The position numbers and the translations under genes were made by a program. This document shows positions 42,196 to 53,175 of a DNA stretch of 64,000 nt, one piece after another; positions within the stretch are counted from its first letter, which is position 1, and every line of letters starts with the position of its first letter. The stretch is taken from assembly GCA_948567375.1 (NCBI GenBank), contig OX419756.1:57674333-57738332 (forward strand). The letters run 5' to 3'. This stretch comes from Lunularia cruciata. Lineage: Eukaryota > Streptophyta > Marchantiopsida > Lunulariales > Lunulariaceae. A model generated the notes under the pieces. The model was given only the letters and a program-made list of their open reading frames with translations, ran no database searches and was not told where the DNA came from.

Positions 42196-43900
42196 AGAGA
42201 AGTCAAGAGTGCACAACTCAATAGACAAGTTCCTAAGAAATTGAAAGATGCGGTCAATGAGTTTCAAGATGTCTTCTCCGATGACCTACCCTCAAGATTA
42301 CCACCAAAAAGGAGAGTAGACCATAAAATTGAGATAATTCTTGGAAAGACAACTCTTTGTAAGGCCCCATATTTTCTATCACCTCATGACTTGGAGGACT
42401 ATAAGGCTCAAACTGAGGATATGCTACAGAAAGGGTTTATCCAACCTAATGTATCACTATATGGGGCTCCTTTCTTGTTTGTGAAGAAAAATGATGATAC
42501 AATGCACATGTACAAATGGTGAAGAACAAATACCCCTTACTCCGCATGAATGACCTATTTGATCAACTCAATTGTACTTTGCAAGAGGCATCAAGTAATT
42601 AATGTTGGCAAACTTGATCTATGAAGTGGTTACAACCTGGATTTGGATTGCGGTAGAAGATGTTCACAAAACTACCTTTCAAACAAGGTATGGTCACTTT
42701 GAGTACTTGGTGATGCCGTTTGGACTCACCAATGCACCAACCACTTTCATGAGTTTGATGAGTGAGATATTTCATCCATACTTGGATAAATCTATTATCA
42801 TTTTCCTAGATGACATCCTTATCTAGAGTAGGACAATGATGGAACACAAGCAATATCTATGAAGAGTCCTCTAGATTTGATGACAAAATCAATTGTATGC
42901 CAAAATCTTGAAGTATGAGTTTGGCAAGTCTGAAGTAGACTCCTTGGGGCATAGAGTAAGTGAAAAAGGTATCCAAGTGTTAAAAAATAAAATAAAAGTC
43001 ATTCAAAAATAAAGTGGACCAAAAGATCAAACTCAACTCAAGAGTTTCTTGGGATTAATGGGATTCTATCATCAATTTTTCAAGGTCTTCCCTAAGTTTG
43101 CATAACCTATAATGGCACTACTTGGCAAGGAGAAGAAATGGATGTGGAGAACCACACAAGAATTGGCCTTTTAGGAATTGAAAGACACATTACTACATGC
43201 ACTTATCTTGAAATAGTATGACCCAAAATGTCTAATCAAGTTGGTTATAGATGCATCAAGCATAGCAATAAGAGCAGTCCTACAATAAGAATGTCATAAT
43301 GGATAGTACCCGATTGCATATTTCTTTAGGAAGCTATTACCAGAAAAATACAACTATCACACCATTGAATGAGAATTGTCCTTGCAACCAAGCATTGGAA
43401 TTACTATCTTGGTGAGAATGCATTTGTAATGGAGATCAACCGCAACCTCTAGTCTACCTCAAGACACAAAAATATCTATCTCATTGATAGATTTGGTGGG
43501 CAGAGTGAAGAAAAAGGTTCAATACAACAATCATATATATGGAAGGCAAGAAGCAACTTGCAAATGCATTCACCCAAATGCCTATGACAAAAACATTTGG
43601 TAGTAGAAGTCAAGCTGAATCTTAAATTTTGGCCAAGGATGCTTGTTGCTACAAAAATTGACCCATAGATTGTAGGAGCTCAATCATCCAAAGGTGTCAT
43701 TAGTACCAAAGGACTCACTTTTTGTGATGGTAGGTTATGGATCCCAGATGACACGGATATAAGAATCACCATCCTAGAAAAATATCATGATTCCACCATT
43801 GTAGGTCAAGTTGGAGTGGCAAGACCTTGGATGCAGCCAAACACCATTACTATTGGCCCAAGATGAGCAATAATGTGATGGAGTAAGTTAAAAATTACCT
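42196..43900 (+). pseudogene. F reverse transcriptase and RNase H
   Basis: After G the F frame resumes: VNEFQDVFSDDLPSRLPPKRRVDHKIE (42250-42330, two adjacent runs), SPHDLEDYKAQTEDML, PNVSLYGAPFLFVKK, then [19 protein letters not shown] and [12 protein letters not shown] (42786-42826, catalytic LDD intact). Later stretches (42900-43500) hold decayed tether and RNase H. Stops and shifts are frequent. It is the chromovirus type of RT, related to I2 but distinct. Confidence 0.75.
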
Positions 43901-45060
43901 ACTCTATCAACAAAATAAAGCTTCTAATCAAGCTCTCGTAGGACTCTTCAACTCCTTCCTACTCCTACACAATGTTTGGAATAAGTAAGCATTGATCTAG
44001 TTTGTGAATTTCCCAAGACCACTTCAGGGTTTGACTTCATCATAGTCTTTGTTGATAGACTTAGCAAAATGATTCATGTGCATCCTACCACCAAGACATG
44101 ACTGATCCATAATTAGCTCAATTGTACTTAGAGTCAATCTTTTCTCACCATAGCTTGCCTTGATTGCTCATCATAGATAGAGGCACTTAATTCACTAGTT
44201 TGTTTTGGAGAACACTCTTTGGTTTCTTCAAAGCTAAATTGGCTATGTCCACAACCTATGTTGACAAATAGAGCAGGATAATTTTATTATTGAGGACATG
44301 CTACAGGGCTTCACTATAGAAGAGCAAGAAAGGTGGGACACCTTATTTTCATTGGTGGAATTTTCATGTAACAATTTAGTGAATGCATCCACATAGGTCA
44401 CACTATTCTTCCCCATGTATGGAGAGCATCCTTTCCATACATCGAGACACCTTCAAACTTGATGAAGATCTGCCCGGTGGATACTAAGGTGGATGTTGTC
44501 AACACTTTCATTTCCAAAATCCAACAAGGAGTAGAGAATGCCAAACACAGATTGTAGATAGCCCAATATTGATAGAAATAGTATGCCAATGCTCATTATT
44601 GGCACATGGAGTTCAATTTAGGAGATCAAGTCTGGTTATTGACAACCAAACTCACATTAGTTGATCCTTACAAGCTCAGACCTCATTTTATTATGCCTTT
44701 CCCCATACTTTGTCAAATCGGCATAGTGGCCAACCACCTTAAGCTATCAACACACATGAAGATTCATCTTGTATTCCATGTTTCCTTATTATGAAATATG
44801 CTTCCCAACCATGCCACTTTCCTTCTATATAGGAAATTTGACCTTGTCTAACACTCATTGATAACACGGAGGAGTATGAAGTTGAATGCATTTTCCAGCA
44901 ATGCATCCGGGGTACTTGCCATCTGCATGTGGAATATCTTGTACATTGGAAAGTGTACCCACTATATGAGGCAACATAGGATCAAATAACCAACTTGACC
45001 AATGCATCAATGTTAGTGAAACTTTTTGAGCAACAAGTTGTAACAAGGATGTTGTGACTT
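43901..45060 (+). pseudogene. F integrase and chromodomain
   Basis: Integrase relics (43990-44300) include the SIFSHHSLP and IDRGT segments of the core. 44606-44794 reads EFNLGDQVWLLTTKL and HLVFHVSLL, the C-terminal domain. A chromodomain follows at about 44858-45010: TEEYEVECIFQQC, HVEYLVHWKVYP and LTNASMLVKLF. F is therefore a chromovirus. AAAAGAGGGGAGGTT (45061-45075) is the polypurine tract. Confidence 0.72.
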
Positions 45061-45075
45061 AAAAGAGGGGAGGTT

Positions 45076-45656
45076 TGTAATACCAAGAACTAGATATATT
45101 ATCCAAAGGTGAAAATTGGCTTTATAAGATTTGGAAGGATGTTATGTATGATGGTCTAGGTAGATAAGATAGAAGTGTCACCAAAAGAGGACTTTTACTA
45201 ATAGTGCAGGAGTCAAAAATAGCTTGGAAACTTTAGAGCCAATTTTGGAAGCCCAAATGGATGAATTAGACCTACAAATGTGTAAATTACACTCCATTAA
45301 AGAAGAGATTGGCCTTCCCTCCCCGCCGGGCTTGACTCATCAAGAGCTTTCTAATGGTACCTCATCCACACAATTTGGAGATTCTTACAAGAAGATTCCC
45401 TTTGTCAAAGATGGTTTGACCAACTAGATAGGATCAGAACCGACATATCACCCATGCATGCAATTAATCTAAGGGTAGAGCTTGTTGACATGTCACCAAT
45501 CCATGTATCTAATCCAAGGATGGAGCTTCCTTTGGAAGAGGTACCTTTGCTATATAATACAATCAAGGTGATACTTTGGAGCATCAGAGATTGAGTGCAA
45601 AGTTTGGTTTTTTCTCTTGTGTTTCTCTTAAGGTCTATTATCCTCAAAAGATAACA
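45076..45656 (+). repeat. F 3' LTR
   Basis: It begins TGTAATACC straight after the polypurine tract at 45061-45075 and ends GATAACA. CTATATAATA lies near 45550-45560. It matches the 5' LTR at 29382-29980 with small indels. Confidence 0.88.
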
Positions 45657-45818
45657 ATCATTCCTATTAGAAGAACACATGCTTTTGACATGGACTAATT
45701 TTGAGAGGAGAACAAAAATACTATAATAGATAGATTGGGGATGATTTAGAAAGAGAACAAGATAGATGCTCTTGGAGGAAAATTTCATGCACTTTGCTTT
45801 TTGTTATAGAATCTGTTC

Positions 45819-46511
45819 TGTAACACCCATTTGTGCATGTGTGTGGTATTGTGATATTCAGCTTGGTATTACAAGTACTTGAGAGAGATATTATTTATAT
45901 AGAGATAAAGGATGGTTCTGCATTAGTCATGATTAGCTAAATTTAGTCATAGCTAAGATAGAGGGGACCTTACTTTAGAGGAAGTAGAAAAGATGAGCAC
46001 CACTATTTTGGATTCTAGTGTGTTGACTTGGTATTATTCTTAGGTGTTTGGCTTTGAGGAAAAAGTTGAGAACTCTTGGGCCCGCAAGCTTTTTTGTTTT
46101 GGATTCTTCTATAGTCCAAGGATAGCCTATGTGAAGGAATCCTTGACTTAGTGGTTGGGTCAAGATAAGATCATATGCTAGTGGAATATGCCCATGTGAA
46201 TGGATATTCCTTTATAATTTTTGACTTTACTTGACTTTTAGCCTAGTAAATTGAGTAACTACGGTAATTAGTAACTGTGGTGCATAACTATTTCACAAGT
46301 ATATAAAAAAGGGATGAGGAGGTACTCATCATCCTTTCATTTGCAACTATCTCTCTCTCATTGAGTTCTCTAGTGAGCAATGTCTTGAGTCTTAGAGTGT
46401 TAGCCTTGGAGGGGTATGATGGAGTTGGGGTTCTTTGCCTTCTTAGGCCATGGTGCGCTACCAAAATAACCATTAGAGGTTCATCTTGAGTGAGAGACAT
46501 GCCGGCTCACA
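45819..46511 (+). repeat. Solo LTR of the B family inside F'
   Basis: It begins TGTAACACCCATTTGTGCATG and ends GGCTCACA, aligning end to end with the LTRs of element B. GTTC lies on both sides (45815-45818 and 46512-46515), a short target duplication. F' leader and gag continue on either side. The TATATAAA box is near 46300. Confidence 0.85.
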
Positions 46512-47245
46512 GTTCTACATCAAGATTATGTACATTCAACATGAGCAAGCAAGAATATATCTAGTTTACCATTTTGGAGCATAATTCACGGATGTAATGA
46601 TGAATTAGTCAAACCCAATGATTCTATCGATGGTGATATTTGATAGAGAGTAAGATTTGACAGTTAAAATTCCATTATGATGCAATGGATCTGAATATAC
46701 CAAATCTTTTCCATTTCAACACTAAAATAGAAATCCATTATGTAGTTAGACCAAAAGTGATTTAGGGATTTTGTAGTCTATAATTTTGGTGAGGAATATT
46801 CTCAACAAGTAACAGCCTCTAAGATCTAATAGTAGTCCCAATTATTTGTGCACCCTCTTGAGTGATCATATTAACCTTCTATTGCAATAGGAAGGAGAGA
46901 GTGATTATTTGTCATGTGTATGAATCATGGAGTTGTAGTTGCAAGATTTGATGCAAGGAATGCAAGGAATGTTGAACAAGTTTTGGGAGAGCACAATGAT
47001 AATGGAGACATTACAAATTCAAGTACATATCTTTAGGAATGATCATGTAATGCAAGAAGGGGAATCATTCTAAAACCCAATAATCAAATAGAAATTAAAA
47101 GAGCAAATGTGCCAAGAAGTTATGGTAAAAAGTCCTTGTATCATTTTTGAAGCCATTGCGTGTGCTCAAAGAATAGAAGAAGCACTAAGAGGAGGTGAAG
47201 AGATAGTCATAACTCAAAACTATTGGGTTTAAAACACCACACTTT
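46512..47245 (+). pseudogene. gag: F' gag fragment
   Basis: It matches F gag (30190-31400) in pieces: ACATCAAGATTATGTACATTC at the start and, near 47100-47200, QMCQEVMVKSPCIIFEAIACAQR in two runs, then EALRGGEE. It ends near 47245, where unrelated sequence starts. Stops abound. Confidence 0.65.
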
Positions 47246-49592
47246 GGTAGACCAAAGTAGTGGCATCGGAGCATTGTGACTCTGATGCCATGCGCCTTGG
47301 GACTTGAGACCCAGTCTGGTATTTTGAGCTTACATGCCAAAACTTATGGAGCTTTTCAAGAAGAAAATTGATGGAAAGATCAGTGTGAAGACTTGAGGAG
47401 AGGTGTGTAGCACTCGACCAAAAGGATAGCACTTTATGATTGGAGCAAGCCTCTTTTTTGTTTTATTCTCTACTTTGCATAACTCTTAAAGCTATCATTT
47501 GTGCATTATTCTAATCATTGGCTTATAGTGGTAAGAATGATAGAGCTTTGTGGTTCATTCAAGATACACAACCAATGAATTGAGTGACAATTAGGAGCTT
47601 GTAGATAGGGCCAAATATTGGAGAATTTGCTAAAGCTTTTGTGGGTTGAGCCATATACTCTTTGGGAGATCTTCACTCTGATTATGACCAATTCCAACTT
47701 GCTAAAGGGAGTATAAACATTACCACAATGAGGATGCCATTGGAATTGATTAGGATGTGTACATTGTGGCAAGAAGCAACAAATTTTGATGCACCCATCA
47801 TGAATGGAATGAATAAAGTTCTTAAAGAGTTCATTCTAGAGAAGAAAATGTCTTTTATTGATGATATTTCAATAAAAGGATACAAAGAAGAAAAGAATGA
47901 TGAAGTAGTGGATTAGAGGAAGTGTTGTAGATTGTAGTTGATCACATTTTAGATTGTGATTAGATCCTATCATAGCTTGAGGAGTTTCATCAAGTGCTAA
48001 ATCCAAGTTTGGGGTTGAAGGTGTGGTCATTTTTGGGCATTTATCAAGATGAAGAGTCAATGATTGACGATGCCAAAGATATTGACACTACTTTCTTCTT
48101 TTGGGCTCAAGTGGGAGAGTATGAAAATCCTAAGTTCTTCATGGAGGAGCTTTATGAAGGAGAATGGTTGGATATTGAGCATTACCTTAGCTCCTTGACC
48201 ATGCAACCAAAATGGAATGATGCTTAGTATGAGCAATTAAGATAAAAAGCTTACAACTACCTTTTGGAAGGGGGTTATTTGTAGAAGAAAGCTAAATGGA
48301 GTGGTGAGCCTACACAATGGGTTATGTGCAAGAAGGAGACAAGGAAGCTAATGATAAAAGAATCCCATGAGAGCTTATGTGCTAGACCTATGGGTATTTA
48401 TGCTACTGTTTCCAAATTGAAGGGTATTGGTGGCGTAATATGTACAAAGATGTAGTTCAATTTGTGGATGTGTAAAATCTGCCAAATGTACCTAAGTATT
48501 TGACATAGAGATGGATTGCATCCTACTTATCTGCTTGTGATATATTTCAAGTGGGTTGTGGATCTGGTCACTATGCCGGTTAGAATATGGTAGATGCGGT
48601 ACTTGGTTTTGGCACAAGAAGATTTGTCTAACCAAGTGGAAGGACAAGCCTTGAGGACCAAAACCAACAAAGGAGTTTGCAGATTTCTATTGGAGGATAT
48701 GATTTGTAGATATGGCTGTGTTGGGAAATTACAAGAGATCAAGGTGAGCTAAATAAACAAGAAGTCAAGGTTTTCTTTGAGAGGTATGGATTCAAATTGG
48801 CTCTTACTACAACTTACAAGTTGGAAGGAAATGCCAAGAGGGAGAAAGGTCATTCACCTATAGTGAAAGCCATCGTGAAAGCATGCCAAGAGAGAGTGAA
48901 AGAGTGACCAAAGCTCTTACCATTTGCTCTTTGGGCAGATTGCACCACTCATAGTTTGGTAATTGGCTACATGCAAGGAGAGTTAATGCATAGAAACAAA
49001 CCAATTATGCCAATTGAGGAGAAAATACACACTTAAAGTGTCCTACCTTGGGAAGATTGCATATCTAGGAAGGAGCTTCTAGCTCATGATTCATCAATTG
49101 GAGAAAAGGCTAAAAGATGTTGAGCTAGCAATTGGAAGGCTTAAGAAAGCACACCTTGGAAACAAGGATAGATTTGACAAATACCATAGCTTGAGGCCAA
49201 GGGATATTCAAGAAGGAGATTAGGTGCTAGTCTATGATAGTAGTCTAGATAACAACATGATACTATAAAGAAATTCTCAAAGTATTGGTTGGACCTTATG
49301 TGGTTGTTAGGGTGCTTGAAAATGCTACTTACTCTCTTTGAGAGTTGGATGGAAGTAAACTTAAAGATCAAATTGTAGGCAAGCAAGTCAAGCTCTTCAA
49401 ATAGTGAGAAGGAATTAAGAGTATGGACAAAGTTGGCAAAGAGTTGGATTTTTTTCAGTTCCAAGATAAAGATCTATACTAGAGGATGACAAGTCTCAAC
49501 AATTAGATAAGGAGGTCTTATGACTCCAACCATAGTGTGTGGTCTTATAAAGTTGGTGCACACTAGAGGATAATAGGTTTAGAGGGGGTGGA
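47246..49592 (+). pseudogene. H: pol fragment of a distinct Ty3/gypsy lineage
   Basis: RT end at 47662-47916 (CTLWQEATNFDAPIMNGM and KKMSFIDDISIKG). Linker at 47994-48230 (FFMEELYEGEWLDIEHYLSSL). Integrase at about 48380-49100 (FKWVVDLVTMP, YLVLAQEDLSNQVEG, CRFLLEDMICRYGCVGKL, GELN..., GNAKREKGHSPIVKAIVKAC, PFALWADCTTHSLV). C-terminal DNNMIL...LVGPYVVVRVLENATYSL to about 49400. A polypurine tract TTAGAGGGGGTGGA ends at 49592. This lineage is distinct from B, D, F, G and I. The left part is missing, and 47246-47560 is unassigned apart from an imperfect inverted repeat (47253-47284). Confidence 0.7.
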
Positions 49593-51600
49593 TGTCATGT
49601 TGTGATTTTGTAACTAGTGAAAAAGGAGTTTAGCATGGTTTGTCTCCATATTATTAGAGTAGATTGTAGGATGGATCTCACGGTTGAGCTTTTACCATGT
49701 GAGCAATCTATGTAAATGTATACAAATGACCACATGGATTATGGTCTTGTCTTCTTTGAGTGCTCTTATGTATGTAGGTGGTGGAGAGTTGAGAGAAAGG
49801 TCTATGTCTCTAGTTTTAGGAGTCTTGAGTGGGAGGAGGACATGGAGAGTGAGAGTTGTAGCAGAGCTTGGGCATTAGAGTATTGGAGGAAGCACTTGAT
49901 TAGGAGATGTCATGTGCTCCTGATTAGCCACTCTTTAACCTTTTTCTCATCAAGCTTCATGATGAACTTTGGAGTTGGATGATTGTGCAATTTGGAGCTA
50001 CATTCATGGAGTTGTTGATGGAAGCCCAAATCCAATTATTCTTCTTGTGCTTACTTATGAGAAAGTTTAGGACTTTACAATCTATGTCCTTTATAGGTAG
50101 AGAAGAATTAAATCTTGTTGAATGGCTTGAAATTGGAGTTTTGGGGTCCATTTGGCAAAAAGAGAACCAACTAAATGATAAAATGCAAGTGATAGATCCC
50201 AAGAGAAGATGTCTGGAGATTTCAACCATAGAGGAAGTTAGGGGAGTGCATTCTAGGAGAAAAGACTATGGTTGGAGAGAAGGGCTAACAAGCTACAATT
50301 TGAAGATAGACAGCAAGTGATTTGAGCAGATTTTGAAGGAGATATTATCAATTGAATCAAGAGGGTAGAGTTCATAATTAGGTGCACAAATTGAATAATT
50401 TGGGGAGCCTCATGAGACATTTTTATAATCTATTAATGGATTTGGAGAGTAGATAGAGTGTTTCAAGTGTTGAGTTCAGAAATTCTAGTTTTGGATTAAT
50501 CTCAAATCAGATCTGGTTGATTAAAGATGAAGCTTTTTTGGAAGTAAAGTGTTGGAGATGAATTGATGATCAAGTTTGGAGTTTGGGTCACTCCTCAAGT
50601 TATAGTTCAAATCACTTTATGAAATTTACTATTTTGTTGGTGGTTAGGTCTTGCACCTTTATGAAAAGGTTTCATGTCAATTCCTTAAATAAATAATTCA
50701 AGGTCTTGGATCAAACATACTTGGGTATGTAGAGCTTGCAAGTTAGCCCAACTCAAGAATTGATCTATATCTAGGGATTGGGGTCGAACTAGGCTACTGA
50801 AATTTTTGAGGATTTAGACAAAGGCACAAAATACCACTATGAAAAATTTGGTTGGGTTTAGGTTCATAGAAAGTGAGAGTTGATGGAACAAGTTCTATTG
50901 GAAATACTATTGTAAGCTATGTACAACGTTTCTATCTTCCATCATGATTGAATGTTAATTTTCCCATTTTTGTGACTATTATTGAGAATTTTAGATTTTA
51001 AGATTGTTTGTGAGGATTATGTGTAACTCTAATCCAAAAAATTGGGGAAAGTTGCCAAAAACCAAGAGCAAACCCTTAATTAGGGATTTAAAAAATAGAG
51101 CAGATCTACAACAAATTGGCCAAGTTTTAGAGCTTGTCAAAGTAATCATATTGTGGCTTGCTTCATAATTATGAAAAATTATCTCATAGGGTTTTCATTG
51201 AGTTCTAGATCATCCAAATCAAAGCAACACAATAGAAGCTTTTGTTTTTTGAGTTGCACAAAGTTTTCCTCATTCAAGAGGCATACGATTTCTCCACTTG
51301 GAGAAAAAATTAGTTTGAAAGTTGGACTTCACATTGGAAGAAACTTGGAGTACAAATGGAAATTAGTTTGAGGATAGGGTAGGAGGCTCTAAAGCTAGTT
51401 TCTTCCAAAAGCATGGAGAGTTGTTGTATTCTTGTGGTTGGATTCTATTCATGCTTGCATGCTTATATGTATGCCCAATTGGCTTGGACTGGTATGCAAG
51501 CATTGCACTTAGATTCTTTCCTTCTAGAAGTGTTTTGTATTTGTCCTTGGTAATATTGGAAGTGATGACCAATAGACCAAGAGTGCATGTTATGATGACA
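49593..51600 (+). repeat. H 3' LTR, about 2 kb
   Basis: It begins TGTCATGTTGTGATTTTG right after the polypurine tract and ends GTTATGATGACA, so its termini TGTCAT...ATGACA are perfect 6-base inverted repeats. Beyond 51600 the 3' internal end of F' follows. The middle holds two short open stretches (49716-49982 and 49979-50320) that I do not recognise. No 5' LTR of H is visible near 47250, so the left boundary and target duplication are lost. Confidence 0.65.
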
Positions 51601-52390
51601 GGTCTAGATGCTTGATACTCCACTACTTGATAGAAGGAATCTATCAAATAGAGAAAGAAAGGCACAATATGACAATGGTACACATTGTATGAGGCAACAT
51701 GGGAGCTCTTAGCTAACTTGATCAATGCATTGATGTTAGTGCAATATTTTGAGCAACAACTTCAAATGAGGACATTGTGTCTCAAACGAGTGGAGTTTGT
51801 AATACCATTAGCTAGACAAATTATCTAGAGGTGGAAATTGGCTTGGTATATCTTGAGGGATGTTATTTATGATAGTCTAAGTAAATCAAATGGAGGTCTC
51901 ACCCAAGGAGTATCTCCACTAATAGGCTAGAGGTCAAAAATATCTTGAAAAATTTAGAGCCAATTTTGGAGGCCTAAACAAATGAATTAGGCTTCAATAA
52001 ATGAAAGACTCCACACCTTCTCTTGTTTATCTAGTTGACAACTTTCCAATGGTAATTCACCCATGACTTTCTAGGCTTCCAACAAAAATATTATCCAAAG
52101 ATTCCCTTTAGTCAAACTTGTTTGAAGACAAGGATTAACATTTCACCAAAATCAAAAAGACAAGGATTAACATTTCACCAATCTATGCAACTAATCTAAG
52201 TGTGGAGGTCGTTGACATATCACCAATCCATATATTTGATCCAAGCAAGGGTATAAATTCTTTTAAGGGGATCCTCTTTGCTATATAATAAAGACAAGAT
52301 GCTCCTTTGAGGTATCAAACTATTGAGGAATGAAGTATTATGTTTCTCTTGTGTTTTTCTTGGGGTTTCTTATGTACTTAGAACATTATA
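51601..52390 (+). repeat. F' 3' internal end and 3' LTR
   Basis: 51660-51797 matches the end of the F internal region (YEATW-like segment, LTNA..., then the purine stretch AAACGAGTGGAGTT). The LTR begins TGTAATACC at 51798, has CTATATAATAAAG near 52280 and ends about ACATTATA at 52390. It is more diverged than the F LTRs, as expected for an older host element. Confidence 0.75.
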
Positions 52391-53175
52391 GGTCACCACT
52401 AACTTAGATTTCAACTCCCAACCAAAATGAAACTCTTTGAAGTTATATTACCAACAAGGAGAGTTTGACTAACCTCTACATCTCTCAAAAGATTTTAATT
52501 ATGCTTAAATTGGCTTGAGACCAACACACCTACACAAAAGTCTCTAAAAATGCACACTCACATCCCAAAATGGGGTCAAGTTAAGGCCTACAAGTGATGA
52601 TCTTGATGTCCTTCCTATTTCAACATAAATGTCACCAAGTCTTTTCCCACACACCCTTTTCCAAGGTTTTGCTACAACAACATTAACACTTAGCATACAA
52701 CACATGACATTAATTTATGCATGAGTTTAGATTACAAACAACATAAAAGTAATTGTCCAAAGGTATCCAAGTCTAACAATTAGTCAGTCTTATTCTAGGA
52801 ATTTGAGAGCCTTGATTACCATGGGTTTAATAGGTTTTGTCACTCATTTCAAACTATCTCCATCCTTATAAAATTGGAATGATCCTCCAATTGCCTTGCA
52901 CCACAAGCTATCTTTTAATGCCTACCAAGATGACGTACTCTTTCCTTCCACCCATCCAGGTAGTTGGTAATCAATTTCCACTCCTCAAATCAAAGAATTT
53001 ATCTTTGCTTTGGTCCTCCAACCCTTACGTTCTTGACCTCCACTAATGGGTTTAAATCATCTAGTGGACCCTAGTCAAGAACTCCCACTTATCTCTTGTG
53101 GTTCAAAGATATTGCACACAATGCTATCCAGAGAATATACTAAATTGGTTCCTATATTGCACTCAACATCCCATC
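52391..53175 (+). other. Unassigned DNA left of C3
   Basis: No frame, LTR end or domain is recognised here. The composition is AT-rich and the sequence does not match other parts of the window by eye. It ends in CCATC, the target duplication of C3, and the same locus resumes at 55101. Confidence 0.6.

Larger units (their letters stand above)
29382..45656 (+). mobile_element. F: chromovirus containing element G
   Basis: LTRs 29382-29980 and 45076-45656 flank gag, protease, RT, integrase and chromodomain relics on the + strand. ATCAA (29377-29381) and ATCAT (45657-45661) are the likely target duplication, one change apart. Element G interrupts F between protease and RT (32296-42190). F inserted into the leader of F', a member of the same family. 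Coding relics are densely broken. Confidence 0.85.
29174..52390 (+). mobile_element. F': outer + strand chromovirus, in pieces
   Basis: Pieces of one element line up in order: 5' LTR tail 29174-29339, decayed primer site 29341-29355 (TAGTATTAGAGTAGG against TGGTATCAGAGCAGG), leader 29356-29381 and 45657-45818, gag 46512 to about 47245, 3' internal end about 51601-51797 and 3' LTR 51798-52390. Insertions of F, a B-type solo LTR and H account for the gaps, and I0 cut its 5' LTR. Most of pol is missing, presumably deleted with the H insertion. Confidence 0.7.
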
